Positions 1-6,086 are shown, counted from the first letter of the stretch. The stretch is DNA of 8,289 nt from Frankiaceae bacterium (GCA_030840885.1 JAVEDQ010000340.1:1-8289); one strand, 5' to 3'. The notes: generated from the sequence alone by a model not told the origin. Numbers and translations are program-made.

Positions 1-154
1 CCCCCGGCAGTGGCAGCTACGGCAGGATGAGCAAATATCCATGTCTCCACAGTGTGACCGATCGGCGGCTCCACGGTGAGAAACTGGACGCGACGGTAAC
101 CCCTGGTCGAGGTCTTCGAGGCACGGCACCCCGATCCGATGGCCCAGGTCCGGG

Positions 155-160
155 CAGACT
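155..160 (+). promoter_or_regulatory. possible -10 box of a leaderless npdG transcript
   Basis: The hexamer CAGACT lies 6 nt before the GTG start at 167. That is the distance expected if transcription starts at the start codon itself. No Shine-Dalgarno sequence precedes the GTG, which fits a leaderless mRNA. The hexamer is a poor match to TAnnnT and I see no convincing -35 box, so this is a weak inference. The rest of bases 1-166 shows no other supportable feature. Confidence 0.25.
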
Positions 161-166
161 GGCGCC

Positions 167-871
167 GTGAGCGCCTCGCCCGTCCCCCCCAGCCGTCCCC
201 TGCCGGATGCCGCCGCCGCCCGAATCGCCGTCCTCGGCGGTACCGGCCCGCAGGGTCGGGGCCTCGCCCGCCGTTTCGCGCTGGCCGGCCACGAGGTGCT
301 GCTGGGCTCCCGCGACGCCGGTCGCGCCGCCGAGGTCGCTGCGGGCCTCGCCGATGCCGGAGCCGTCCGCGGGCTGGACAACGCGGCCGCCGTGGCCGAG
401 CTGCGGGAACCGACCGACGTCGTCATCGTCGCGGTGCCCTACGACGGGCACGCCGAGTTGCTGCGCGCCCTGGCCGACGGCCTCGCCGGCCGGATCGTCG
501 TCGACTGCGTCAACCCGCTGGGCTTCGACTCCTCCGGGGCCTTCGCTCTGGACGTCCCCGAGGGCAGTGCGGCCCAGCAGGCTGCCGCACTGCTGCCGGA
601 CAGCCGCGTCGTCGCCGCGTTCCACCACGTCAGCGCGGTGCTGCTCGAGGACCCGACGGTCGACGAGGTGGCCACCGACGTCCTCGTGCTCGGCGACGAC
701 CGCGAGGCCACCGACCTGGTGGTCGCCCTCGCCGGCCGAGTCGCCGGGATGCGCGGTGTCTACGCAGGCCGGCTGCGCAACGCCCGCCAGATCGAGGCGC
801 TGACCGCCAACCTCATCTCCGTCAACCGCCGCTACCGCGCCCACGCCGGGCTGCGGGTCACCGACGTCTGA
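167..871 (+). CDS. npdG: NADPH-dependent F420 reductase (F420H2:NADP oxidoreductase)
   Basis: This 234-aa cytoplasmic enzyme transfers hydride between reduced coenzyme F420 and NADP. Residues 19-50 form a Rossmann start, with the glycine motif GGTGPQG (24-30) and then GSR (47-49). In this family the Ser-Arg pair (S48, R49) reads the 2'-phosphate of NADP. Later family-like segments are AVPYD (89-93), VNPLGF (115-120), FHHVSA (152-157) and the C-terminal stretch from GMRGVYAGRLRNA (194-206) through ALTANLISVNRRY (211-223). The length matches the usual 210-240 aa. The GTG at 167 is chosen because it gives a short leader before the Rossmann strand and no better in-frame start follows; there is no clear ribosome binding site. 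The next gene starts 1 nt after the stop, so the two are probably co-transcribed. F420 dependence is inferred from the family. A related NADP-binding reductase is the main alternative. Confidence 0.88.
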   Translation: MSASPVPPSRPLPDAAAARIAVLGGTGPQGRGLARRFALAGHEVLLGSRDAGRAAEVAAGLADAGAVRGLDNAAAVAELREPTDVVIVAVPYDGHAELLRALADGLAGRIVVDCVNPLGFDSSGAFALDVPEGSAAQQAAALLPDSRVVAAFHHVSAVLLEDPTVDEVATDVLVLGDDREATDLVVALAGRVAGMRGVYAGRLRNARQIEALTANLISVNRRYRAHAGLRVTDV

Positions 872-872
872 C

Positions 873-1652
873 ATGGGCGATCCGGCCGCGGACGACACCG
901 GTCAGGAGGTGTCGATCCCGTCCATCGTCACCCGGGTCGTCTCCCTGGTCCCGAGCCTCACCGAGGCGATCGCGACGACGGCCCCGGGCCTGCTGGTCGG
1001 GGCTACCGACTGGTGCAGCCACCCGGCCGACCTCGACGTCACGCGGGTCCGAGGTACGAAGAACCCGCGCATCGACCAGATCGTGACGCTGGCCCCGGAC
1101 CTCGTCGTCGGCAACGAGGAGGAGAACCGGCCGGGCGACCTGGCGGCGTTGCGGGCGGCCGGGCTCGCGGTCTGGACCACCGCACCGCACACGGTGGACC
1201 AGGCGCTGCAGAGCCTGGACCGCCTGCTGCGGGTCGCCTGCCGGCTGCCCCGACCGGACTGGCTCGACCGGGCGGAGCAGGCCTGGGCCACCCTCGCTCT
1301 GCCGTCCGAGACGGTGCGCGTCCTCGTGCCCATCTGGCGGCGACCCTGGATGGCCCTGGGCCGCGACACCTTCGCCGGCGACGTGCTGCACCGGCTCGGC
1401 CACGTCAACGTCCTGGCCGGATCCCCGGACCGTTACCCCCGCATCGAACCCGACGTCGCCGCCGGGGTCGACCTGGTGGTGCTGCCCGACGAGCCCTACC
1501 GGTTCACTGCCGACGACGGTCCGGAGGCTTTCGCCGATATTCCGGCTGCCCTGGTCAGCGGGCGGCACCTCACTTGGTACGGCCCGTCGTTGGCCGAGGC
1601 GCCGGCCCGGCTGGCGGCCGAACTGGCCGCTCGGATCCCGGCCGGCGGCTGA
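873..1652 (+). CDS. helical-backbone metal receptor / cobalamin-binding-like protein (BtuF/TroA-like fold)
   Basis: The 259-aa product resembles class III substrate-binding proteins of ABC transporters (COG0614 type), which bind cobalamin, hemes or metal chelates between two lobes. Visible landmarks are RVVSLVPSLTE (21-31), LVGATDWCSHP (41-51), GTKNPRIDQI (61-70), APDLVVGNEEENR (74-86), PIWRRPWMALGRDTFAGD (153-170) and LTWYGPSL (233-240). There is no signal peptide, lipobox Cys or membrane segment, although true periplasmic binding proteins are exported. No permease or ATPase gene is adjacent. The ATG at 873 follows the npdG stop by 1 nt, which suggests translational coupling. GTG at 909 is an alternative start, but the AGGAG before it touches the codon and is badly spaced. 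A cytosolic ligand-binding or sensing role is inferred; the ligand is unknown. Confidence 0.75.
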   Translation: MGDPAADDTGQEVSIPSIVTRVVSLVPSLTEAIATTAPGLLVGATDWCSHPADLDVTRVRGTKNPRIDQIVTLAPDLVVGNEEENRPGDLAALRAAGLAVWTTAPHTVDQALQSLDRLLRVACRLPRPDWLDRAEQAWATLALPSETVRVLVPIWRRPWMALGRDTFAGDVLHRLGHVNVLAGSPDRYPRIEPDVAAGVDLVVLPDEPYRFTADDGPEAFADIPAALVSGRHLTWYGPSLAEAPARLAAELAARIPAGG

Positions 1653-1668
1653 CGCCGGAGGCCGTCAG
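1642..1668. terminator. candidate bidirectional terminator between convergent genes
   Basis: Two overlapping inverted repeats cover the 12-nt gap between the stop codons at 1652 and 1665. CCGGCG (1642-1647) pairs with CGCCGG (1653-1658) around a 5-nt loop. CTGACG (1649-1654) pairs with CGTCAG (1663-1668) around an 8-nt loop, and its arms include both stop codons. The two stems exclude each other. There is no U-tract, and 6-bp GC stems are common by chance in such DNA, so the call rests mainly on position. Confidence 0.3.
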
Positions 1669-2573
1669 GAGTAGCCGTGCTCCTCGCCCGGGTAGACGCC
1701 GTCGCGGACCTCGTCGGCGTAGGTGCGGGCCGCGTCGAGCAGCGTCCCGCGCAGGTCGGCGTAGCGCTTGAGGAACTTCGGCCCGGCGCCGGGCGTGAGG
1801 CCCGCCATGTCGGTCCAGACCAGCACCTGGGCGTCGGTGTCCGGTCCACCCCCGATGCCGATCGTGGGGATGCGGAGCTCCTTGGTCACACGGGCGGCCA
1901 GGTCGGCCGGAACGACCTCCAGCACGATCGCGAAGGCGCCGGCTTCCTGCAGGGCCAGGGCGTCCTCGATGAGCCGGTCGCCGGCCTCGCCCCGCCCCTG
2001 CACGCGGTATCCGCCGAGCCCGTGCACGCTCTGCGGGGTCAGGCCGATGTGGCCCATGACGGCGACGCCGGCCCCGGCGAGCAGCTCGACCTGCGGGGCG
2101 ACGCGGCGTCCGCCCTCGAGCTTGACCGCCTGCGCACCGCCGTCCTTGAGCAGCCGCAGCGCGCTGTCGAGCGCCTGGGCGGGGGAGGCCTGGTAGGTGC
2201 CGAAGGGCAGGTCACCGACGACCATCGCCCGGCTCGTCGAGCGGGAGACCGCACGCGTCAGCGGCAGCAGCTCATCGAGGGTGACCGGGACGGTCGTGTC
2301 GTAGCCCAGGACGTTGTTGCCGGCGGAGTCCCCGACGAGCAGGACCGGGATGCCGGCCTCGTCGAAGATGGCGGCGGTGAGCATGTCGTAGGAGGTGAGC
2401 ATCGCCCACTTCTCCCCGCGGTCCTTGGCGAGCTGCAGGTCCCGGACGGTGACGCGGCGACTGGTGACGCCTCCGTAGAGGGTCATCGGGGCTCCGGCCG
2501 CGGCCGCGGCGGGGGCCGGGGTCGAAGTCGCAGGGCTCGGGGCAGCGTCGGACGAGTGCGCAGGTGTGGTCAT
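1665..2573 (-). CDS. panB: 3-methyl-2-oxobutanoate hydroxymethyltransferase (ketopantoate hydroxymethyltransferase)
   Basis: PanB transfers a hydroxymethyl group from 5,10-methylenetetrahydrofolate to 2-oxoisovalerate to give ketopantoate, the committed step of pantothenate and CoA synthesis. It is a cytoplasmic, Mg-dependent (beta/alpha)8 enzyme. The 302-aa product has the hallmark segments LTSYDMLTA (59-67), [16 protein letters not shown] (79-94), GDLPFGTYQ (120-128), AVKLEGG (149-155), [12 protein letters not shown] (172-183) and LEVVPADLA (218-226). By alignment with the E. coli enzyme as I recall it, the metal-site residues are D82, D121 and E153, and the catalytic Glu is E219. ATG at 2573 is chosen because AAGGA lies 7 nt upstream. 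It leaves a disordered Ala/Pro-rich leader of about 30 residues, and ATG at 2486 (residue 30, with GGAG 5 nt upstream) is a credible alternative. The small Cys-rich gene lies about 100 nt upstream on the same strand. Confidence 0.96.
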   Translation of the reverse strand: MTTPAHSSDAAPSPATSTPAPAAAAAGAPMTLYGGVTSRRVTVRDLQLAKDRGEKWAMLTSYDMLTAAIFDEAGIPVLLVGDSAGNNVLGYDTTVPVTLDELLPLTRAVSRSTSRAMVVGDLPFGTYQASPAQALDSALRLLKDGGAQAVKLEGGRRVAPQVELLAGAGVAVMGHIGLTPQSVHGLGGYRVQGRGEAGDRLIEDALALQEAGAFAIVLEVVPADLAARVTKELRIPTIGIGGGPDTDAQVLVWTDMAGLTPGAGPKFLKRYADLRGTLLDAARTYADEVRDGVYPGEEHGYS

Positions 2574-2675
2574 GGCGAATCCTTCGTCGGTCCGGGCGCG
2601 GGCCGCGTCCCGGCTTCGCCGACCATTGTTCACCTCCGCAGCGGCGCGCAGGGCAGTCCGGCATCCGGCAGCCGG

Positions 2676-2933
2676 TCAGCGGCCTCCGCAGACGGCGCAC
2701 TTCGCGGCGCTCTCCACCGGGCGGATAGCACAGCACCCGGGGTGGTGGCAGGCGGCGAAGTCGGCGGCGGTGTCGATGCAGACCTCGCCACCGGCGGCCA
2801 CGTCCACCGCGGCGACCGGCCGCAGGCCCCGGCGGCGCATCCAGCCGCGCGTCCGCCGGGTGTCGGGCTGGTTGTTGGCCAGCGCCGCGACCACGAGGGA
2901 GCGCGGCAGCGGTCCAGACATTTGCACGGTCAT
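2676..2933 (-). CDS. small cysteine-rich protein, putative metal-binding, function unknown
   Basis: I do not recognise this 85-aa protein. The N-terminal half is basic (RRTRGWMRRRGLRP, residues 26-39). The C-terminal third carries six Cys and two His: C52, C62, H63, H64, C67, C68, C79 and C82. The order C-x9-CHHPGCC-x10-C-x2-C looks like a zinc-binding or zinc-ribbon-like site, possibly for another metal. There is no signal peptide or membrane segment, so it is probably cytosolic. The ATG at 2933 has AAGGA 8 nt upstream; an in-frame ATG at residue 5 is a weaker alternative. It is transcribed toward panB with about 100 nt between them and diverges from the oxidoreductase gene to the right. Co-transcription with panB is possible. 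The clear ribosome site and the ordered Cys/His pattern support a real gene; no function can be assigned from sequence alone. Confidence 0.72.
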   Translation of the reverse strand: MTVQMSGPLPRSLVVAALANNQPDTRRTRGWMRRRGLRPVAAVDVAAGGEVCIDTAADFAACHHPGCCAIRPVESAAKCAVCGGR

Positions 2934-2949
2934 GTGAGGGTTCCTTCCC

Positions 2950-2960
2950 TGGTGGCACCA
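2950..2960 (-). other. small palindrome in the leader of the cysteine-rich gene
   Basis: TGGTG (2950-2954) and CACCA (2956-2960) form a perfect 5-bp inverted repeat around one base. It sits just upstream of the Shine-Dalgarno sequence of the minus-strand small gene. Next to it the leader reads AGGGAAGGAACCCT on the minus strand, so a 4-bp stem could hold the AAGGA site in its loop. It could be an operator or a weak RNA structure; chance is also possible. Confidence 0.2.
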
Positions 2961-3007
2961 TCAGTCGATCACCCTGGTCCCGGCTCGCGCGCCCGACACG
3001 CCAGAGG

Positions 3008-3033
3008 GTGACGGGATGCCCGGTGACCGTCAC
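3008..3033. promoter_or_regulatory. candidate operator with GTGAC repeats in a divergent intergenic region
   Basis: GTGAC occurs at 3008-3012 and again at 3023-3027. The second copy forms a perfect inverted repeat with GTCAC at 3029-3033 around a single C. The site lies between divergent genes, upstream of the oxidoreductase promoter. An 11-bp palindrome plus a third half-site suits a dimeric regulator, but I cannot name one. Confidence 0.3.
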
Positions 3034-3069
3034 GCAGGGTAGAGGTATCGGGTGCCGGAACTCGTTGGC

Positions 3070-3075
3070 TAGGGT
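3070..3075 (+). promoter_or_regulatory. -10 box of a leaderless promoter for the MDR oxidoreductase gene
   Basis: TAGGGT matches the actinobacterial TAnnnT -10 consensus and ends 7 nt before the GTG at 3083. This is the spacing expected when the transcript begins at the start codon. No Shine-Dalgarno sequence lies between them, which supports a leaderless mRNA and helps fix the start. The -35 region is not distinctive. Confidence 0.6.
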
Positions 3076-3082
3076 CGTAGCC

Positions 3083-4051
3083 GTGCTAGCTGCTTATGCG
3101 ACGAAGATCGACGCCGACGACCCGCTCTCCGGTCTCGAGGTGGCCGACCGGCCGGAGCCCGAGGTCCCCGACGGCTGGGCCCGGGTCGCCGTCCGCGCCA
3201 GCGCTTTGAACCATCACGACCTGTGGTCGCTGAAGGGCGTGGGCCTCGGTGAGGACCAGCTGCCGATGATCCTCGGCTGCGACGCCGCCGGGGTGACCGA
3301 CGACGGCCGTGAGGTCGTCGTCCACGCCGTGCTCGCCGACCCGGCCGCCGGCGGTGGGGACGAGACGCTGGACCCGAAGCGCAGCCTGCTCTCGGAGAAG
3401 TACCAGGGGGCGCTGGCCGAGTACGTCGCCGTCCCCGAGCGCAACCTGGTCGACAAGCCGGCCGAGCTGTCGTGGGAAGAGGCGGCCTGCCTCCCGACGG
3501 CCTACCTGACCGCGTACCGCATGCTGGTGACGCGCTCCGGGCTGACCGGGCCGGGGACGGTCCTCGTCCAAGGGGCCGGCGGCGGCGTCGCCACCGCGGC
3601 CATCCTGCTCGGCAAGGCCCTCGGCCACACCGTCTACGTGACCTCGCGGGACGAGGACAAGCGTCGTCGCTCCTTGGAACTCGGCGCCGACGAGGCCCTC
3701 GAGGCGGGCGCCCGGGTCCCCTCCCGCGTCGACGCCGTCCTCGAGACCGTCGGCGAGGCGACCTGGGAGCACTCGCTGAAGTCGCTGAAGCCGGGCGGCA
3801 CGATCGTGGTCGCCGGCGCTACGAGCGGCCGCAAGCCGTCGACGGACCTCAACCGCGTCTTCTTCCTGCAGCTGTCGATCGTCGGGTCGACCATGGGGAC
3901 CCGCGACGAGCTCGACGGCCTCGTCCGGCTGCTCGCCGACAGCGGTGTCCGGCCGTTGATCTCCGACGTCCGCCCGCTGGCCCAGATCCGCGAATCGATG
4001 GCTCTGCTTGCCGGTGGGGACGTCTTCGGCAAGCTCGTCCTGACCACCTGA
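3083..4051 (+). CDS. MDR-family NAD(P)H oxidoreductase (quinone oxidoreductase-like, no structural zinc lobe)
   Basis: The 322-aa product belongs to the medium-chain dehydrogenase/reductase superfamily. The GroES-like N-terminal domain includes ASALNHHDLWSLKG (39-52) and ILGCDAAG (63-70). The Rossmann domain carries the glycine motif VQGAGGGVATAA (162-173), then TSRDEDK (187-193), probably the nucleotide-binding loop. KPGGTIVVAG (236-245) and FGKLVLTT (315-322) close the fold in the usual way. The structural zinc lobe of alcohol dehydrogenases, with its four closely spaced Cys, is missing: residues 91-110 contain no Cys. This favours a quinone or enone reductase activity over a zinc alcohol dehydrogenase, though automated annotation often says zinc-binding dehydrogenase. 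The GTG start is supported by the -10 box; the frame is open further upstream but lacks start signals. The glycosyltransferase gene starts 7 nt after the stop, so the two likely form an operon. The substrate is unknown. Confidence 0.85.
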   Translation: MLAAYATKIDADDPLSGLEVADRPEPEVPDGWARVAVRASALNHHDLWSLKGVGLGEDQLPMILGCDAAGVTDDGREVVVHAVLADPAAGGGDETLDPKRSLLSEKYQGALAEYVAVPERNLVDKPAELSWEEAACLPTAYLTAYRMLVTRSGLTGPGTVLVQGAGGGVATAAILLGKALGHTVYVTSRDEDKRRRSLELGADEALEAGARVPSRVDAVLETVGEATWEHSLKSLKPGGTIVVAGATSGRKPSTDLNRVFFLQLSIVGSTMGTRDELDGLVRLLADSGVRPLISDVRPLAQIRESMALLAGGDVFGKLVLTT

Positions 4052-4058
4052 GCCGGCG

Positions 4059-5261
4059 GTGAAGATCGCCGTCGTGGCGGGCCCGGCGCCCGGTCACGCG
4101 TTCCCCGCTGCCTCGCTCGCCACCGCGCTGCAGGCCCGCGGCCACGAGGTGCTCGTGGTCACGGGGGTCAGCTGGCTGGACGCGCTCGAGCGCAATGGTC
4201 TGCCCGCCGTCCACCTCCCGTTGCTGAAGGCCGACCCACGGGACGCCATCTTCGGGTTCCGCCTCTACGGCCGGGCCGCAGAACAGGCGCGACCGCTCGC
4301 CGAGCAGCTCACCGCAGCGGGGGTGGAGGCGATCGTCGCCGACACGCTGACCGTCGCCGGGGCGTTCGCCGCCGACCTCATGGACGTGCCGTGGGTCGAG
4401 CTCATCCCGCACCCGCTGCAGGACTACAGCGTCGGCCTGCCGGCACCGGGGTCAGGCCTGCGGCGCGGACGCAACCCGCTCACGCAGGGCCGCGACCGGC
4501 TGCTCCGCCGGCTGCACCGCAAGGGCTTGCGGCAGGGGGAGCGCGAGCGGGCCCAGGCCCGTACCGGCATCGGGCTGACCGGCTCGGAGCGGGCCGCGAA
4601 CGGTCGCCTCGTCGCGACCCTGCCCGGGATGGAGATCGTCCGACCCGACTGGCCGGCCAACACCGTCGTCGTCGGGCCGATGGAGTGGGATCCCGCCGAA
4701 GCCGACGTGCCGCTGCCGCCGGGGGACGCGCCGCTGGTCTTCGTCTCGGCCTCGACAGCCCCGAGCGGCGCCACCGGGCTGCTCGAGGCGTCCCTTGTCG
4801 CCTGCGAGATGCTCGGGCTCCGGCTGGTGTCGACGCAGTTCGACACCCACGACGGGCCGTTGCCGCCGTGGGCCTCGGTCGGCCCCGGCCGGCAGGCGCC
4901 GGCACTCGCAGCCTCGTCGGTCGTCGTCGCCGGGGGCGGGCACGGCATGGTCGCCAAGGCGCTCGTCCGCGGCCTGCCGCAGCTGATCGTCCCCGGCGGA
5001 GGCGAACAGTTCGACAATGCGATGCGGCTCAAGCGCAGTGGCGCGGCCATCCCGATGCTGTCGATGCGGCTCACCACCGCGCGCGTGACCACGGCGGTCG
5101 CTCGGCTGGTCGGCGACCCGTCCTACCGGCAGGCCGCCGAGCAGCTCGGCGCGACCGCGAGCCGTCTCGGTCCCGACTATGCCGCCGCGATGGTGGAACG
5201 CTTCCTCGACCCGGCCGTGCTCGCGCGCGGCCGGCCGGTCAGGACCCCGACCGCTGCTTGA
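4059..5261 (+). CDS. glycosyltransferase, GT1/MGT-like (UDP-glycosyltransferase fold)
   Basis: The 400-aa product has a GT-B layout. The N-terminal acceptor domain begins MKIAVVAGPAPGHAFP (1-16), where H13 sits at the catalytic-base position of GT1 enzymes and D95 (IVADT) may be its partner. A basic, probably variable stretch spans 134-168. In the nucleotide-sugar domain, VFVSAS (227-232) is followed by VVVAGGGHGMVAKAL (288-302) and GLPQLIVPGGGEQFDNAMR (305-323), corresponding to the GT1 donor signature that usually reads HGG-GT ... P--DQ--NA. Here the first part is GGGHGMV and DQ is replaced by EQ. There is no signal peptide or membrane helix, so it is cytosolic, possibly membrane-associated. 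GTG at 4059 lies 7 nt after the upstream stop. The 3' end overlaps the opposing gene by 23 bp. Candidate acceptors are a lipid, carotenoid or small secondary metabolite; nothing in the window decides. Confidence 0.82.
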   Translation: MKIAVVAGPAPGHAFPAASLATALQARGHEVLVVTGVSWLDALERNGLPAVHLPLLKADPRDAIFGFRLYGRAAEQARPLAEQLTAAGVEAIVADTLTVAGAFAADLMDVPWVELIPHPLQDYSVGLPAPGSGLRRGRNPLTQGRDRLLRRLHRKGLRQGERERAQARTGIGLTGSERAANGRLVATLPGMEIVRPDWPANTVVVGPMEWDPAEADVPLPPGDAPLVFVSASTAPSGATGLLEASLVACEMLGLRLVSTQFDTHDGPLPPWASVGPGRQAPALAASSVVVAGGGHGMVAKALVRGLPQLIVPGGGEQFDNAMRLKRSGAAIPMLSMRLTTARVTTAVARLVGDPSYRQAAEQLGATASRLGPDYAAAMVERFLDPAVLARGRPVRTPTAA

Positions 5262-5958
5262 GCAGGCTGCCCAGTCCGACGCAGACGGCGCCGAAGCCGA
5301 GGCCGGTGATCAGCGCGATCAGGGCCTGCGCCAGCTTGAAGACGGTGCTGCCGCCATAGGCGGTGTCGGTCGCCAGTGTGAGGATGAAGGCGAGCAGACC
5401 CAGCCCGGCGACGACGTAGCCGATGATCGTGAGCAGCTGGCCGACTCCGGAAGGGCTGGACAGCAGGCTGCTCCCGCCGCCGCCTTGCCCCCGGCCGTAG
5501 GGCGAACCCGCGCCGCCGTAGGGCGAACCGGCGCTGTAGGGCGAGCCGCCGCTGCCGTAGGGCGTTCCGCCGGCTGAAGGCTGCTGGCCGTACCCGCCGT
5601 AGGGCGCGGCTCCGGAGGGCGACGAGCCGTACCCCTGGCCGCCCGCCGGGCTGCCGTAACCCTGCGCGCCCCAGGCGCCCTGTGGTGCGCCGCCGGACGG
5701 GGCAGCGCCGGGTGGGCCGGCAGGGCCGGCAGCAGGGCCATAGCCGCCCGGCGAGGCGAAGGGTTGGTTCACCGACGTCTCCGACGACGAGCCGTAACCG
5801 CCCTGCGCGGACGGCGGGGCGCCGTAGGACTGCCGGTACCCGGACTGGTCCGACGGTGCGGTGCCAGGCGCGCCGTACTGCCCGGTCGGGGGCTGCTCAC
5901 CACCCGACGACCCTTCCGCGGGCTGACCGGAACCGGACGGCGGGTAGGACTCGGACAC
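5239..5958 (-). CDS. Gly/Pro/Tyr/Ser-rich low-complexity protein with two C-terminal membrane helices
   Basis: The 239-aa product has a long disordered region (about 1-165) rich in Gly, Ser, Pro, Tyr, Ala and Gln, with repeated SPYG/TPYG/APYG-like units (118-155). Two hydrophobic segments follow, about 172-196 (VGQLLTIIGYVVAGLGLLAF) and 207-233 (FKLAQALIALITGLGFGAVC), then a short basic tail KQRSGS. It is therefore probably a small integral membrane protein with a cytosolic low-complexity arm. Such Pro/Gly/Tyr/Gln-rich arms are common on actinobacterial membrane proteins and may mediate self-association. The GTG at 5958 is chosen because GAGGAG lies 4 nt upstream; an ATG at 6006 would add 16 residues without a ribosome site. 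The 3' end overlaps the convergent glycosyltransferase gene. It lies 145 nt downstream of the DUF6104 gene on the same strand. I recognise no named family and assign no function. Confidence 0.8.
   Translation of the reverse strand: MSESYPPSGSGQPAEGSSGGEQPPTGQYGAPGTAPSDQSGYRQSYGAPPSAQGGYGSSSETSVNQPFASPGGYGPAAGPAGPPGAAPSGGAPQGAWGAQGYGSPAGGQGYGSSPSGAAPYGGYGQQPSAGGTPYGSGGSPYSAGSPYGGAGSPYGRGQGGGGSSLLSSPSGVGQLLTIIGYVVAGLGLLAFILTLATDTAYGGSTVFKLAQALIALITGLGFGAVCVGLGSLLKQRSGS
5497..5606. repeat. degenerate in-frame coding repeats (GTAGGGCG units)
   Basis: GTAGGGCG occurs five times, beginning at 5497, 5518, 5536, 5557 and 5599. The spacings of 21, 18, 21 and 42 nt are all multiples of three. On the minus strand the core CGCCCTAC encodes the -PY- of the SPYG-like peptide units, so this is an internal coding repeat that can expand or shrink by slippage or recombination without breaking the frame. 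Confidence 0.85.
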
Positions 5959-6086
5959 GATTCTCCTCTCGACCGGCGGCTCCCGGAGTTGCGACGCGGG
6001 CGGCACCGCCGAGGCGCGGCTCGGACGCCGTCAGTGTGCCCACATCTGCTGGTCATGATCGCAGGCGCACGTGGTTCACACGGCGG

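Noticed and set aside
1..42. Minus-strand reading from an ATG at 42 giving a Cys-rich peptide (MDICSSCRSCHCRG) running off the window
   Set aside because: A CACACT hexamer upstream could make it leaderless, but only 14 codons are visible and GGAG is just 2 nt from the ATG. Too little sequence to support a gene.
3..170. Open + strand frame from the window edge, with an ATG at 27, whose TGA overlaps the npdG GTG as GTGA
   Set aside because: The overlap looks like translational coupling, but about 20 of 55 codons end in A or T (for example AAA, TAT, CGA, AGA), unlike the G/C-ended codons of the true genes, and no ribosome site or recognisable motif is present.
17..898. Long minus-strand open frame opposite npdG
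   Set aside because: It is the antisense shadow of npdG: low-complexity Gly/Val/Asp content, no motif and no ribosome site, as expected in GC-rich DNA.
904..911. AGGAGGTG, an ideal Shine-Dalgarno sequence inside the second gene
   Set aside because: No ATG, GTG or TTG lies at useful spacing downstream in any sensible frame; the next codons in frame are ATC and CCG. The GTG within it is too close to serve as its start.
1677..3011. 444-codon + strand open frame opposite panB and the small Cys-rich gene
   Set aside because: It covers well-supported genes on the other strand, has no family-like motif and runs through the panB promoter side. It is a GC-driven antisense frame.
6035..6044. TGTGCCCACA palindrome upstream of the low-complexity membrane-protein gene
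   Set aside because: A 4-bp half-site repeat in GC-rich DNA is expected by chance, and it is not placed against a convincing promoter.
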